64,000 bases of DNA from Hyphomicrobiales bacterium (GTDB taxonomy: Bacteria; Pseudomonadota; Alphaproteobacteria; Rhizobiales; Devosiaceae): positions 1-64,000 of the forward strand of contig JAIYDI010000050.1 in assembly GCA_027487555.1 (NCBI GenBank), in the 5' to 3' direction. Numbering within the stretch: position 1 is the stretch's first letter; the number at the start of each line of letters is the position of its first letter. The position numbers were made by a program, and so were the translations under genes. Under the pieces are notes generated by a model, which was not told where the DNA came from, ran no database searches, and worked only from the letters and a program-made list of their open reading frames with translations. This document shows positions 1-10,527 of the stretch, one piece after another.

Positions 1-113
1 CCTTATCCTACCGACAACAGATCACCCACCCGGTTCTCACCGGCAGACAACCCTGCCATCCAAGGAAACCGTCAACCGCTCCAGCGCCGCAGCGCTCGCC
101 GTCAACGAGGCGG

Positions 114-142
114 GTTTTATTCGGAGCGTATCAGCTCGTCAA
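114..142 (-). promoter_or_regulatory. Putative strong promoter reading toward the left edge
   Basis: On the minus strand a TTGACG hexamer (142-137) is followed, after exactly 17 bases, by TAAAAC (119-114), with a GC-rich stretch downstream and an A-rich run (AAAAAGGG) just upstream. This layout resembles the promoters of stable RNA operons in Hyphomicrobiales, so the transcript could be an rRNA operon or another abundant RNA lying outside the window. No gene for it is visible here. The -35 is a good match and the -10 is weak, so this is only a candidate. Confidence 0.4.
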
Positions 143-578
143 GACCCTTTTTCAACTTTCGGCACCGCCGAAATTCGCAGGTCAAGATCGTTAATTGCTT
201 AGCGATTTCAACTGCTTGGCTTCAGTCTTCGGCGTCTTTCGGCGCCGTCGTCGTCAGCGATGGGCGGTGTATAGGGGCGGGCATTTCGGCTGTCAACGCC
301 CTTGATGACGTTTTTGCGAAATCGTCCAAACAGACCCCATGCCACCCCTTGGTGGGCAGCAGCCTGTGGGCTGCAGGGATGGAAATGGGGGTGGAGCGAC
401 GGGATATCAAGGTTGCAGGCCGTTTCCGCACCCTGTGGATACGCCAATGGGTTGCTCCACACGCAGTTTCGCCGCAATGTGCGTGATGATGAATGGAAGA
501 TGAATTGCGGCTGGTGCCCGCCCGCGCGCACATGCGAGGGAGATCGAGGCGCCACCGCCAACACTGGGGCTCTGACGC
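143..578. other. Intergenic region, no gene recognised
   Basis: This stretch separates the leftward candidate promoter from the M23 peptidase. Open frames on both strands lack family resemblance and ribosome-binding sites. A second TTGACC (minus strand, 185-180) lies upstream of the candidate promoter but has no convincing -10. The promoter of the peptidase gene should be here, but I could not pick it out. Confidence 0.5.
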
Positions 579-2576
579 TTGACGGCAGCAACACGGAACC
601 GGACGGCCGCGCTCTTGCGAGCGAGTGGCTTCGAGGACGTGCCGGCACTCACCCTGCAGTCCACCGATGGTGAGATTCCGCATGGGCGTGAGCTGAGCTT
701 TGCCTGGCTATCGGGCACGGTGATGACGGGTCTCACCTCGGTGATGCTGATGGGTGCGGCGCTTTATGTGTCGTTCCAGGGGCAGGACACATTCTCGACC
801 GCCTATGAAGCGCTGCAGTTGTTGACCCAGCCACAGCAGCAGGACGATGCGGACACCAATGCAAAGGTGGACCGGGTTCGCCCGGTGACGCAGACCAAAT
901 CGGAACTGGAAGTGGTAGAGGCGTCGATCCGCGAGATCGAGGACGGGCGCGCCATTATCCGCAAGCAGCCCTTCGTGCGGGTCAAGGCGACGCTCGCAAC
1001 CGCGAGCACCGCGCTTTCGGAGGATATTCCGGTTTATGACCCGGTGGCGATGCTGGAAACGGTATCGGGACCGGCAACGCCTGGCGATGATGTGGCCAAC
1101 CCGGAAATCTACGGGGCGGAAGTCGAGGGCGAGGTGCAGATCAAGTCGGCTGCCCTGCCGTTGACGCTGGTGCCGCGCCGGGCAATCACTGACCGGCAGG
1201 CGGCGGAGTTCGCGCGCGCCACGGTGGAAAACCTGTTCGGCGAGGGTGGCACTGCGAACGCCAGTATCGGCCCCGACATCCCCGCAGATGGCAGCGCCGG
1301 AGTGGCGCTCACCGCCTATGCGGATCCTTCGAGCAATCTGCGCGAGCTTGGAACCGTGGACGCAGACGGGTTCGCAGGTATTGCCGAGAACATCACGGTG
1401 ATGCCCAAGACCAAGGAAGCGGACGAGGCTGGACCGGGTCGATCCGAGCGTGTGGTCAGCCTGAAGGATGGGTCGCTCAAGGATACGCTGATCAAGAACG
1501 GCTTCGACGAGATGACGTTCGGCATGGTGATGTCGGCGCTGAAGAATGTGCTCACCGATCCGAACCTCCCCAAGGGCACGCGGCTCAGAATCCTGATGGG
1601 GCCGTCGCGCATGTCGGACACGCTGATACCACATCGGCTCAGCATCTATCTCCCCGATGCGGCAGGGGCGATCAACCACAAGGTGACTGTGGCGCTGACC
1701 GACCGCGGCACCTATGTGCTGGGCCAGGCGCCTGCAATGATCGCCTTCCCCGACGAAGATACCGAAGAAATCAACGTCAATAACCTGCCGACCGTCTATC
1801 GCTCCATCTGGGAGACGGCACGCAAGCACGACATTCCCGACGCGATCACGTCACGCATTGTGGCGATGTTCGCCTATGATGTGGATTTGACGAAGCGCAT
1901 TTCGCCCGGCGATTCGATCGAGTTGCTGGAGACCGAGAAAGATGCAGAGGGCCGCCAGGAACTGCTTTATGTTGCGCTGAAGCTCGGCGGCACAACACGC
2001 GAACTGTTCCGGTTCCGCACAGGTGATGGCTCGGTCGAGTTCTTCGACCCTGATGGCCAAACCGGCAAGCGGTTCCTGAACCGGCGCCCGGTGCAGGGTG
2101 GCGGACGCCTCTCAAGCCGTTTCGGCTACCGCATCCACCCCATCTTCCACACGCGCAAGCTGCATACGGGCGTCGATCTGGCCGCGCCGCGCGGAACGCC
2201 GATCTATGCGGCGGGCGACGGCATGGTGGAAAAGGCTGGCTGGGCTTCAGGCTACGGCCAGTTCACGCTGATCAAGCACACAAATGGCTATGAAACGGCC
2301 TATGGGCACCAATCGAAAATCGCGGTGAAGGCTGGGACGCGCGTGCGGCAGGGCCAGTTGATCGGCTATGTCGGCTCGACCGGCAACTCTACTGGCCCGC
2401 ACCTGCATTTCGAAGTGCGAATCAATGGCCGCTTTGTCGACCCGTTGAGCGTGAAGCTGCCGCGCGATCGTTCGCTCGGTGCGCAATATGACGCGAGCTT
2501 CAAGCAGACCATGGCGCAGATCCGTGACCTGATGGGCCGCGACGCCACGCCGGTGACGGTCGCGTCGCTCAACTGA
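579..2576 (+). CDS. M23 family metallopeptidase (LytM-type murein endopeptidase)
   Basis: The protein has 665 residues: a short cytoplasmic N-terminus, one membrane segment at about residues 40-66, a long periplasmic stretch with a low-complexity linker, and a C-terminal LytM/M23 domain. The zinc ligands are visible as the HxxxD motif (His529, Asp533) and the HLH motif (residues 608-610). Enzymes of this family cut peptide cross-links in peptidoglycan during growth or division, or act as non-catalytic amidase activators. Here the metal ligands are kept, so catalysis is likely. The start taken is a TTG at 579. No ATG precedes the membrane segment in frame, but other starts a few codons downstream are possible. 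It appears to be monocistronic. Confidence 0.9.
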   Translation: MTAATRNRTAALLRASGFEDVPALTLQSTDGEIPHGRELSFAWLSGTVMTGLTSVMLMGAALYVSFQGQDTFSTAYEALQLLTQPQQQDDADTNAKVDRVRPVTQTKSELEVVEASIREIEDGRAIIRKQPFVRVKATLATASTALSEDIPVYDPVAMLETVSGPATPGDDVANPEIYGAEVEGEVQIKSAALPLTLVPRRAITDRQAAEFARATVENLFGEGGTANASIGPDIPADGSAGVALTAYADPSSNLRELGTVDADGFAGIAENITVMPKTKEADEAGPGRSERVVSLKDGSLKDTLIKNGFDEMTFGMVMSALKNVLTDPNLPKGTRLRILMGPSRMSDTLIPHRLSIYLPDAAGAINHKVTVALTDRGTYVLGQAPAMIAFPDEDTEEINVNNLPTVYRSIWETARKHDIPDAITSRIVAMFAYDVDLTKRISPGDSIELLETEKDAEGRQELLYVALKLGGTTRELFRFRTGDGSVEFFDPDGQTGKRFLNRRPVQGGGRLSSRFGYRIHPIFHTRKLHTGVDLAAPRGTPIYAAGDGMVEKAGWASGYGQFTLIKHTNGYETAYGHQSKIAVKAGTRVRQGQLIGYVGSTGNSTGPHLHFEVRINGRFVDPLSVKLPRDRSLGAQYDASFKQTMAQIRDLMGRDATPVTVASLN

Positions 2577-2614
2577 TGCCGCCTGACCGGCGGGACGGTC
2601 ACCACAGGCGGCAT
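2576..2614 (+). terminator. Hairpin after the M23 gene (terminator-like)
   Basis: Perfect 10-base arms (ATGCCGCCTG / CAGGCGGCAT) begin on the last base of the stop codon and enclose a 19-base loop that can itself pair (CCG/CGG). No T-run follows, so termination would be factor-assisted, or the element is simply a palindromic repeat. It sits between convergent genes. Confidence 0.5.
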
Positions 2615-2654
2615 GACGCCAGGTTGCGAGGTCGGCATGTTCTCAGTCCGTCGG

Positions 2655-2999
2655 TCACTCCGACGGCTGGTAGACCATCAACTCGTGCCCATCGGGCGTG
2701 GAAAAGAAGAACCTGCGTCCGCCGGGATAGTCGTAGGTCGCTTTGGTGATGGCGCCACCCGCGGCGAGGATGGCCCTTTCGGCCGCCGCAAGGTCGTCTG
2801 TGCGGATGCCGATAAGGGGCGGCAACGCGCGTTCCGCCGGATCGGCGTTCAGCCCCACGAGCAGGTCGCCGGCCTTCAACTCCTGATAACCCGCGCCGTA
2901 ATCCACATGGCCCCAACCAAAGGCCTGGACGAAAAAATCCCGCGCGGCGGCGGCCTGGGGCACGGGGAGTTCGAAGTAGTCGGCGACGAATCTGGCCAT
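2655..2999 (-). CDS. VOC family (glyoxalase/bleomycin-resistance fold) protein
   Basis: This 114-residue protein is one vicinal-oxygen-chelate unit. The N-terminus (MARFVADYFELPV) begins the first beta-strand module, and the second module carries the IGIRTDDLAAA and FFFSTPDGHELM segments typical of the family. Members bind a metal or hydrophobic ligand as dimers; the substrate cannot be read from sequence. It is transcribed opposite to the M23 gene and converges with it across the hairpin at 2576-2614. Confidence 0.85.
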   Translation of the reverse strand: MARFVADYFELPVPQAAAARDFFVQAFGWGHVDYGAGYQELKAGDLLVGLNADPAERALPPLIGIRTDDLAAAERAILAAGGAITKATYDYPGGRRFFFSTPDGHELMVYQPSE

Positions 3000-3317
3000 G
3001 GTGGATCTCGTTTGTTCCTGTTTTGTTTCCTATCGCAATTCGCCAGGGACCGCAAGGTCCGGCCGGGTGCGAGGGCCTCGACATGGCGTTGGCTGCACCG
3101 CGCGGGGCATGCGTCCAGTGCGCCGGGGAGCAGGAATCTTGCCGGGTGCACCCAGTGCGGCTCTTCGCGTGCCCACAGGGGATCACCCGCCGGCGCAACG
3201 CGATGATTGCCTTCAGGTTCTCCCCTGCCCTGACCTCTCTGTCGATTCGCGCACGCCTCGTTCGTCGTGTCATTGTCGGCTGGCCGAGGGCCACCCGGAC
3301 ATGGGGAGAAGACAGAC

Positions 3318-3656
3318 ATGGCACAGTATCTGGTCAGTGTGCAGCGGCCCAAGGGCTATGACGGCCGCACCGAGAGCGCTGAAATGCGCGCAGAGATCGG
3401 CGCCCTCAACAACGAGATGGTTGCTGCGGGCGTGCGGGTTTTTGTCGGCGGGCTCAGGGAGCCCGATAGTGCAAAGGCCCTGAGGCGCGCCGAAGACGGC
3501 GGCGTCACCGTGACCGATGGCCCCTATGTGGAAAGCCGCGAATTCGTCGGCGGCTTCTGGGTTCTGGAGGTTGCGAGCCTGGACGAGGCTCTTGCGTGGG
3601 GCCGCAAGGCGGCCGCGGCCTGCCGCTGCTCGATTGAGGTGCGGCCGTTCCACTGA
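3318..3656 (+). CDS. YciI/DGPF-related small protein
   Basis: The protein has 112 residues and a YCII-type ferredoxin-like alpha/beta fold. The family hallmark DGP is present as TDGPYVESRE, followed by FVGGFWVLEV. ATG at 3318 is chosen because it opens the conserved first strand (MAQYLVSVQR). The DNA upstream on this strand does not encode the family. Relatives often sit beside ECF42 sigma factors, but here the neighbours are a VOC protein and a DUF2189 protein. Its enzymatic role is unknown. Confidence 0.85.
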   Translation: MAQYLVSVQRPKGYDGRTESAEMRAEIGALNNEMVAAGVRVFVGGLREPDSAKALRRAEDGGVTVTDGPYVESREFVGGFWVLEVASLDEALAWGRKAAAACRCSIEVRPFH

Positions 3657-3759
3657 ACGCCGGCCCCGCCGCTTGCGATTCGATGCAGTCAGCGTAGGAT
3701 CACAATCAAGACTTGCGGACATCATCAGAGCTTTTGCTGTGCTCTCGGGAGGGAACGCA

Positions 3760-4539
3760 ATGTCGAATGCCATGGTCGAGGTGCCGCGCGCACCAAAACT
3801 GCGCATGGTGCAAATCAATGATATCGGCGAGGCGCTCAGGCGGGGGGTGGCGGATTTCCTCGCCGCGCCGCTCTTTGGGCTGTTTTTCGGCGGGGTGTTT
3901 GCCGCGGGCGGACTTGCCATATTCTGGTTTCTCAGCTTGGCCGACATGGGCTGGATGATCATCCCGATCGGCATCGGCTTTCCGCTTGTCGGCCCGTTCG
4001 TCGCAGCCGGGCTTTACGAGGTGAGTCGCCGCCGTGCCGCGGGGCTAAAGCTGAGCTGGAAGGCGGTGTTGCTGACGGTGTTCCGCCAGCGCGAGCGGCA
4101 GATGGGCTGGATGGCGTTCGTGGTGCTGTTCATCCTGTGGGTGTGGCTGTACCAGGTGCGGCTGCTGCTGGCCCTGTTCATGGGGTTTTCCGCGCCCTCC
4201 AGCCTCTCGAAATTCCTCGAAGTCGTGCTGACGACACCGAGCGGGCTCGGATTTCTCGCCATCGGTTCGGCAATCGGGCTGGTACTGGCGCTGGTGCTGT
4301 TTGCCACCACGGTATTCGCCATGCCGATGCTGCTCGATACGGAGCTCGATTTCGTCACCGCGATGCTGACCTCGATCAAGGCTGTGACGTCGAGCCCCGT
4401 GACCATGATCGGCTGGGGCATCACCGTGACGGTGCTGACCATCGTCGCGCTGGCGCCGGCTTTCCTCGGGCTGCTGGTAATCCTGCCGGTGCTCGGGCAT
4501 GCGACGTGGCACCTCTACGCGTTGGCGAAGGAGCAATAG
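3760..4539 (+). CDS. DUF2189 domain-containing inner-membrane protein
   Basis: The 259-residue protein has about six hydrophobic segments. The family pattern is clear: an N-terminal amphipathic stretch (IGEALRRGVADFLAAP), paired helices around residues 40-85, then SRRRAAGLKLSW and a RQRERQMGWMAF loop. ATG at 3760 is preceded by GGGAGGG at a suitable distance. DUF2189 proteins are often encoded near cytochrome oxidase or electron-transport genes and have no assigned function. It converges with clpB, and a palindromic repeat fills the 64-base gap. Confidence 0.9.
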   Translation: MSNAMVEVPRAPKLRMVQINDIGEALRRGVADFLAAPLFGLFFGGVFAAGGLAIFWFLSLADMGWMIIPIGIGFPLVGPFVAAGLYEVSRRRAAGLKLSWKAVLLTVFRQRERQMGWMAFVVLFILWVWLYQVRLLLALFMGFSAPSSLSKFLEVVLTTPSGLGFLAIGSAIGLVLALVLFATTVFAMPMLLDTELDFVTAMLTSIKAVTSSPVTMIGWGITVTVLTIVALAPAFLGLLVILPVLGHATWHLYALAKEQ

Positions 4540-4549
4540 TGAACTCCCG

Positions 4550-4582
4550 CGCCTCGTGGTTCGACACACTCACCATGAGGCG
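4550..4582. repeat. REP-like palindromic repeat between convergent genes
   Basis: Eleven-base arms (CGCCTCGTGGT / ACCATGAGGCG, ten of eleven paired) flank an 11-base loop containing TTCGACACACTC. The sequence type, CCTCRTGG...TTCGACA...CCATGAGG, is a dispersed palindrome that I recall from many Alphaproteobacteria genomes. It may double as a bidirectional terminator for the DUF2189 gene and clpB. Confidence 0.6.
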
Positions 4583-4603
4583 CGAAAGCAGGGATACGAG
4601 AGA

Positions 4604-7219
<2,616 letters not shown>

Positions 7220-7329
7220 CTCGCTACTCCTGTTTGCACGCCGGACTGCCCTTCGAGGCGCAGGACCGGTCGCCGAAGCGTTGGTGTGGGGATCGGCCTG
7301 ATGATCAGCTCCGCCCCTGACGACGATCA

Positions 7330-7356
7330 AAATATGGGGAGGCCGGGGCTGGAAAG
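7330..7356 (-). promoter_or_regulatory. Candidate RpoH (sigma-32) promoter of clpB
   Basis: On the minus strand CCCCATATTT (7339-7330) matches the heat-shock sigma -10 consensus well. An upstream CTTTCC (7356-7351) is a poor -35 match to CTTGAA, 11 bases away. Transcription would begin near 7320, giving a leader of about 100 bases before the TTG start. This placement fits the heat-shock control of clpB known in other proteobacteria. Confidence 0.5.
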
Positions 7357-7479
7357 AAGAGGCCGAGCGAGCGCCGCCAAGCGCTTTTTTGGCACATTGC
7401 ACGGAACCTTTACGGCACACTGAAACGAAAAGGGCCACCTTGCGGCAGCCCTCGACGAGACGGTGAGTGCGTGGTCAGA

Positions 7480-8145
7480 CTACTCGGCGGGGGTATTGCC
7501 CGCCGTGATGAAGGCCGGCAGTTCGCCGACTTCTGGCTGCGGGGCATTGGCCGGGTCGACGCCCGCCTGATCGCCCTGCGGCGCCCGGGAGCGGCGACGA
7601 GGACGGCGCTCGCGGCGGCGTGGTTCGCCGTCACCGGCGGGGGCCGCCTGCTGTTCGCCATCGGGTTCGGCATCGGCGGCAGCCGCCGGCGCGGCCGGCG
7701 CCGGCGCATCGGCTTCGACCTGCTGCTGGGCGCTTTCGCCCTGCTGATTGTTCTGGTTCTGCTGCGGGGGCTGCTGGTAGGGCTGGCGCTGCTCGGGCGA
7801 TGCAAAGCGATCATTGATCGGCGCGAAATCGTCGTCGAAATCGTCGTCGTCCTGGTTGCCGAAGCCGCTCTCGCGATACTGCGTCTGCGCCTGCGCCGCG
7901 GAGATAATGCGGAAGTAGTGCTCGGCGTGCTGCAGGTAGTTCTCGGCCATGACGCTATCGCCCGAAGACTGCGCATCGCGGGCGAGCTGCAGATATTTCT
8001 CGGCAATATGGGCGGCGTTGCCGCGCACCTTCACATCGGGGCCATTGCTCTCGTAGTTGCGGCTCAACGGGTTGCCGTGCTTGCGGCCGCCATTGTTGTT
8101 CCGGCCGCGGGAGCGGTTCTTGTTGTTCTGCTGGTTAGGTCTCAT
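7480..8145 (-). CDS. DUF4167 domain-containing protein
   Basis: The protein has 221 residues. The conserved part is the first 90: an Asn/Arg-rich start (MRPNQQNNKNRSRGRNN), NPLSRNYESNGPDVKVRG and AEKYLQLARDAQSSGDSVMAENYLQHAEHYFRI. The rest is low complexity: Gln/Asn-rich, then Ala/Pro-rich, then Arg-rich. The family is restricted to Alphaproteobacteria, and the basic N-terminus suggests nucleic-acid binding, but its role is not established. It is usually found next to prmC and prfA, as here. Confidence 0.93.
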   Translation of the reverse strand: MRPNQQNNKNRSRGRNNNGGRKHGNPLSRNYESNGPDVKVRGNAAHIAEKYLQLARDAQSSGDSVMAENYLQHAEHYFRIISAAQAQTQYRESGFGNQDDDDFDDDFAPINDRFASPEQRQPYQQPPQQNQNNQQGESAQQQVEADAPAPAAPAAAADAEPDGEQQAAPAGDGEPRRRERRPRRRSRAPQGDQAGVDPANAPQPEVGELPAFITAGNTPAE

Positions 8146-8496
8146 CGTCTCTTTTCAAGCCTTGGAAAAGATCTCTCAGGATCGGCCCATCGGCATTGGC
8201 TATGGCGGCGGCGCATCAAGCAGGGTGCGCGGGCCGGCAATTTCGCAACGCTCAATGCCGAAAGCTATCGCTGGTTGAACCACTTGTGGCCCATCAAGGC
8301 TGCCCGGGTCCTCGTCCGGGGATCGAACCTGCAACCTGCAGCTACGCCGATGAGCGGGTGGCCGTCACCTTGGTGCAATTACCTCGCGCCCTTGACAGCA
8401 GAGGGAAACTAGCCGGTTCGGCCCCGTATTCCAAGCACAAAATGGGCGTTTGTCAGCCAAGGGTAAACATCAGCCTGCAAATGGCTCTCCCAAGGC
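8146..8496. other. Intergenic region between prmC and the DUF4167 gene
   Basis: These 350 bases contain no open frame with family resemblance on either strand. They should hold the promoter of the DUF4167 gene. I see no clear terminator after prmC. A TTGACA on the plus strand near 8392 has no gene to serve. Confidence 0.5.
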
Positions 8497-9348
8497 TTAC
8501 GGATGACGGCCCGAGACCACGCGCGGCTGGCCCGAGAGATCGCGCTCGATGGCGATTTCTTCAAATCCGGCTTCGTCGAACAGGGCGGCGACCTCGCGGC
8601 CCTGATCATAGCCGATCTCGACGATGAGCATGCCTTCGGGCTCGAGAAAGGCCGGGGCGCGGGAAATTATCTCGTGATAGGGCTCCAGTCCGCTGGCACC
8701 GCCATCGAGGGCCAGCAGCGGATCATGGTCACGCACTTCGGGCGCAAGACCCGGAATATCGCCCGAACGGATATAGGGCGGGTTTGAGGTAATGACCGAA
8801 AAGCGTCGGCCAAGCGGCAGCGGTTCATACCAGGAGCCCTGCGCCAGCCGCAGCCGATCGAGCATACCGAGCCGGAAGGCGTTCTGGCGCGCCATTTCAA
8901 GGGCCGCGGGCGCCAGATCAGTGGCATAGGCCCTGACATCGCGCAGTTCGGAGAGAATCGCTATGGGGATGCAGCCGGTGCCGGTGCCCAGATCGAGCAA
9001 GAGCGGCGCGGAGCGGGAGGTGAGCTCGGCGACGGCCCGCTCAACCACTGCCTCTGTCTCGGGGCGGGGCTCGAGCGTCGCCTCGTTGAGATCGAAGCGC
9101 AGGCTCCAGAATTCGCGCCAGCCGAGGATACGGTGAACAGAGACGCCGCCAAGCCGTCGCGAACAGAATGCGTTCAGTCGTGCCTCGTCTTCGGGGGCGA
9201 TGGGCCGCCGCTCGCGATGGATCAGGTCGAGCCGGCCCAGCCCAAGCGCTGCTTCTGCCAGAAGACGTGCATCGAGTTCAGCCGTCGCAATGCCGCGCTC
9301 AGAGAAGCGCTCGCGCCAGAATCGCCACGCCTGCCCGATGGTCTTCAG
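8497..9348 (-). CDS. prmC: Release-factor glutamine methyltransferase PrmC (CTG start)
   Basis: PrmC methylates the Gln of the GGQ motif in RF1 and RF2. The 283 residues contain the N-terminal helical domain ([18 protein letters not shown], then [11 protein letters not shown]), the SAM-binding segment [17 protein letters not shown] and the catalytic NPPY motif (SNPPYIRSG). The frame is intact and homologous up to position 9345 but contains no ATG, GTG or usable TTG before the methyltransferase core. The only sensible start is CTG at 9348-9346, which overlaps the prfA stop (C-TGA) and lies six bases after a strong GGAGGG. A start at the internal GTG (9048) would delete the whole N-terminal domain and is rejected. 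The gene overlaps prfA and is probably translationally coupled to it. Confidence 0.93.
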   Translation of the reverse strand: MKTIGQAWRFWRERFSERGIATAELDARLLAEAALGLGRLDLIHRERRPIAPEDEARLNAFCSRRLGGVSVHRILGWREFWSLRFDLNEATLEPRPETEAVVERAVAELTSRSAPLLLDLGTGTGCIPIAILSELRDVRAYATDLAPAALEMARQNAFRLGMLDRLRLAQGSWYEPLPLGRRFSVITSNPPYIRSGDIPGLAPEVRDHDPLLALDGGASGLEPYHEIISRAPAFLEPEGMLIVEIGYDQGREVAALFDEAGFEEIAIERDLSGQPRVVSGRHP

Positions 9349-10415
9349 TTGATGCCCTCCATGGCGGCAAGTTGGCTCGCCTGGTGCTCGGTGACAAGCG
9401 CGGATACGAGTTCGTCCAATGCATCGCCGGTGATGACCTTCTCAAGCTTGTAAAGCGTGAGATTGATGCGGTGGTCGGTGACGCGGCCTTGCGGGAAGTT
9501 ATAGGTGCGGATGCGTTCTGACCGATCGCCCGAGCCCACCTGCTCCTTGCGCGATTCGGAGCGAGCAGTGTCGCGCGCTTCGCGCTGAGTCTCGTAGAGA
9601 CGCGCCTGCAGCACCTTCATCGCTGTCGCGCGGTTCTGGTGCTGGCTCTTCTGGCTCGCGGTCACGACGATGCCGGTGGGGATATGGGTGATGCGCACCG
9701 CCGAATCGGTGGTGTTGACGTGCTGGCCGCCAGCCCCCGACGAGCGCATCGTATCGATGCGGATATCCTCAGGGCGGATATCGACATCGATATCCTCAAC
9801 TTCGGGCAGGACCGCGACGGTGGCGGCGGATGTGTGGATACGGCCCGAACCTTCGGTCGCTGGCACGCGCTGGACGCGATGCACACCGCTTTCGAATTTC
9901 AGCCGCGCATAGACGCCCTTGCCCGAGATGTTGGCGACGACTTCCTTGTAGCCGCCCATTTCGCCGGGGCTTTCCTCGAGCAGCTGGAAGCTCCAGCCCA
10001 TCAAATCGGCATAGCGCTGGTACATGCGGAGCAGATCGCCCGCGAACAAAGCCGCCTCGTCGCCACCGGTGCCGGCGCGCACTTCGAGGATGACCGACTT
10101 TTCGTCGGCGGCGTCGCGCGGCAGCAGCAGAATGCGGATTTCGCTTTCCGCCAGCTCGATGCGCGGCTTCAACTCGGCGATCTCGGCCTCGGCCATCTCG
10201 GCCATATCCTTGTCGGCGGCCAGTTCCTCGGCGGAGGCAAGGTCGGCAACGAGCTTGCGATAGGCAAAGATCGGCCTGACGATGGGCTCGAGCTCGGCAT
10301 ATTCCTTGGAGAGGCGCACGAACTCCTCGGCAGCCGGGCCGGAGGCGAGCGCCGCCTCGATGGAATCGAAGCGCTTGGTGAGGGCGTCGAGCTTGTCTTC
10401 AGGGAGCGCGGGCAT
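9345..10415 (-). CDS. prfA: Peptide chain release factor 1
   Basis: RF1 terminates translation at UAA and UAG. The 356 residues have the standard length. The codon-recognition PAT tripeptide (VQRVPATEG) and the catalytic GGQ ([14 protein letters not shown]) are both present, as is the [15 protein letters not shown] segment. The start is ATG at 10415 ([16 protein letters not shown]). Its stop codon overlaps the CTG start of prmC, the enzyme that modifies its GGQ. Confidence 0.98.
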   Translation of the reverse strand: MPALPEDKLDALTKRFDSIEAALASGPAAEEFVRLSKEYAELEPIVRPIFAYRKLVADLASAEELAADKDMAEMAEAEIAELKPRIELAESEIRILLLPRDAADEKSVILEVRAGTGGDEAALFAGDLLRMYQRYADLMGWSFQLLEESPGEMGGYKEVVANISGKGVYARLKFESGVHRVQRVPATEGSGRIHTSAATVAVLPEVEDIDVDIRPEDIRIDTMRSSGAGGQHVNTTDSAVRITHIPTGIVVTASQKSQHQNRATAMKVLQARLYETQREARDTARSESRKEQVGSGDRSERIRTYNFPQGRVTDHRINLTLYKLEKVITGDALDELVSALVTEHQASQLAAMEGIN

Positions 10416-10527
10416 GGTTTGCGGTTAAGGGTCTATTGCGCGCGGGTCAAGGGCACCCCACTTGCTTCCTCCCCCGCAAGCAAGGGAGGAGTCCCGACTG
10501 CGGGACCGAAGGACGAGGTCCTCACCC
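10416..10527. repeat. Intergenic repeat-like palindromic element between ptsP and prfA
   Basis: The gap contains CTTCCTCCCCCGCAAGC followed by AAGGGAGGAGTC, then CGACTGCGGGACCG and GGACGAGGTCCTC. These short inverted segments look like one of the dispersed intergenic repeats of Hyphomicrobiales. No coding content is visible. It may end the ptsP transcript. Confidence 0.45.

Noticed and set aside
708-1829. Minus-strand open frame of 373 codons across the M23 gene
   Set aside because: It is antisense to a conserved metallopeptidase with complete active-site motifs.
9048-9152. Frameshift in prmC considered, because standard starts appear only at GTG 9048
   Set aside because: The frame is continuous and conserved back to the CTG at 9348, so no frameshift is needed.
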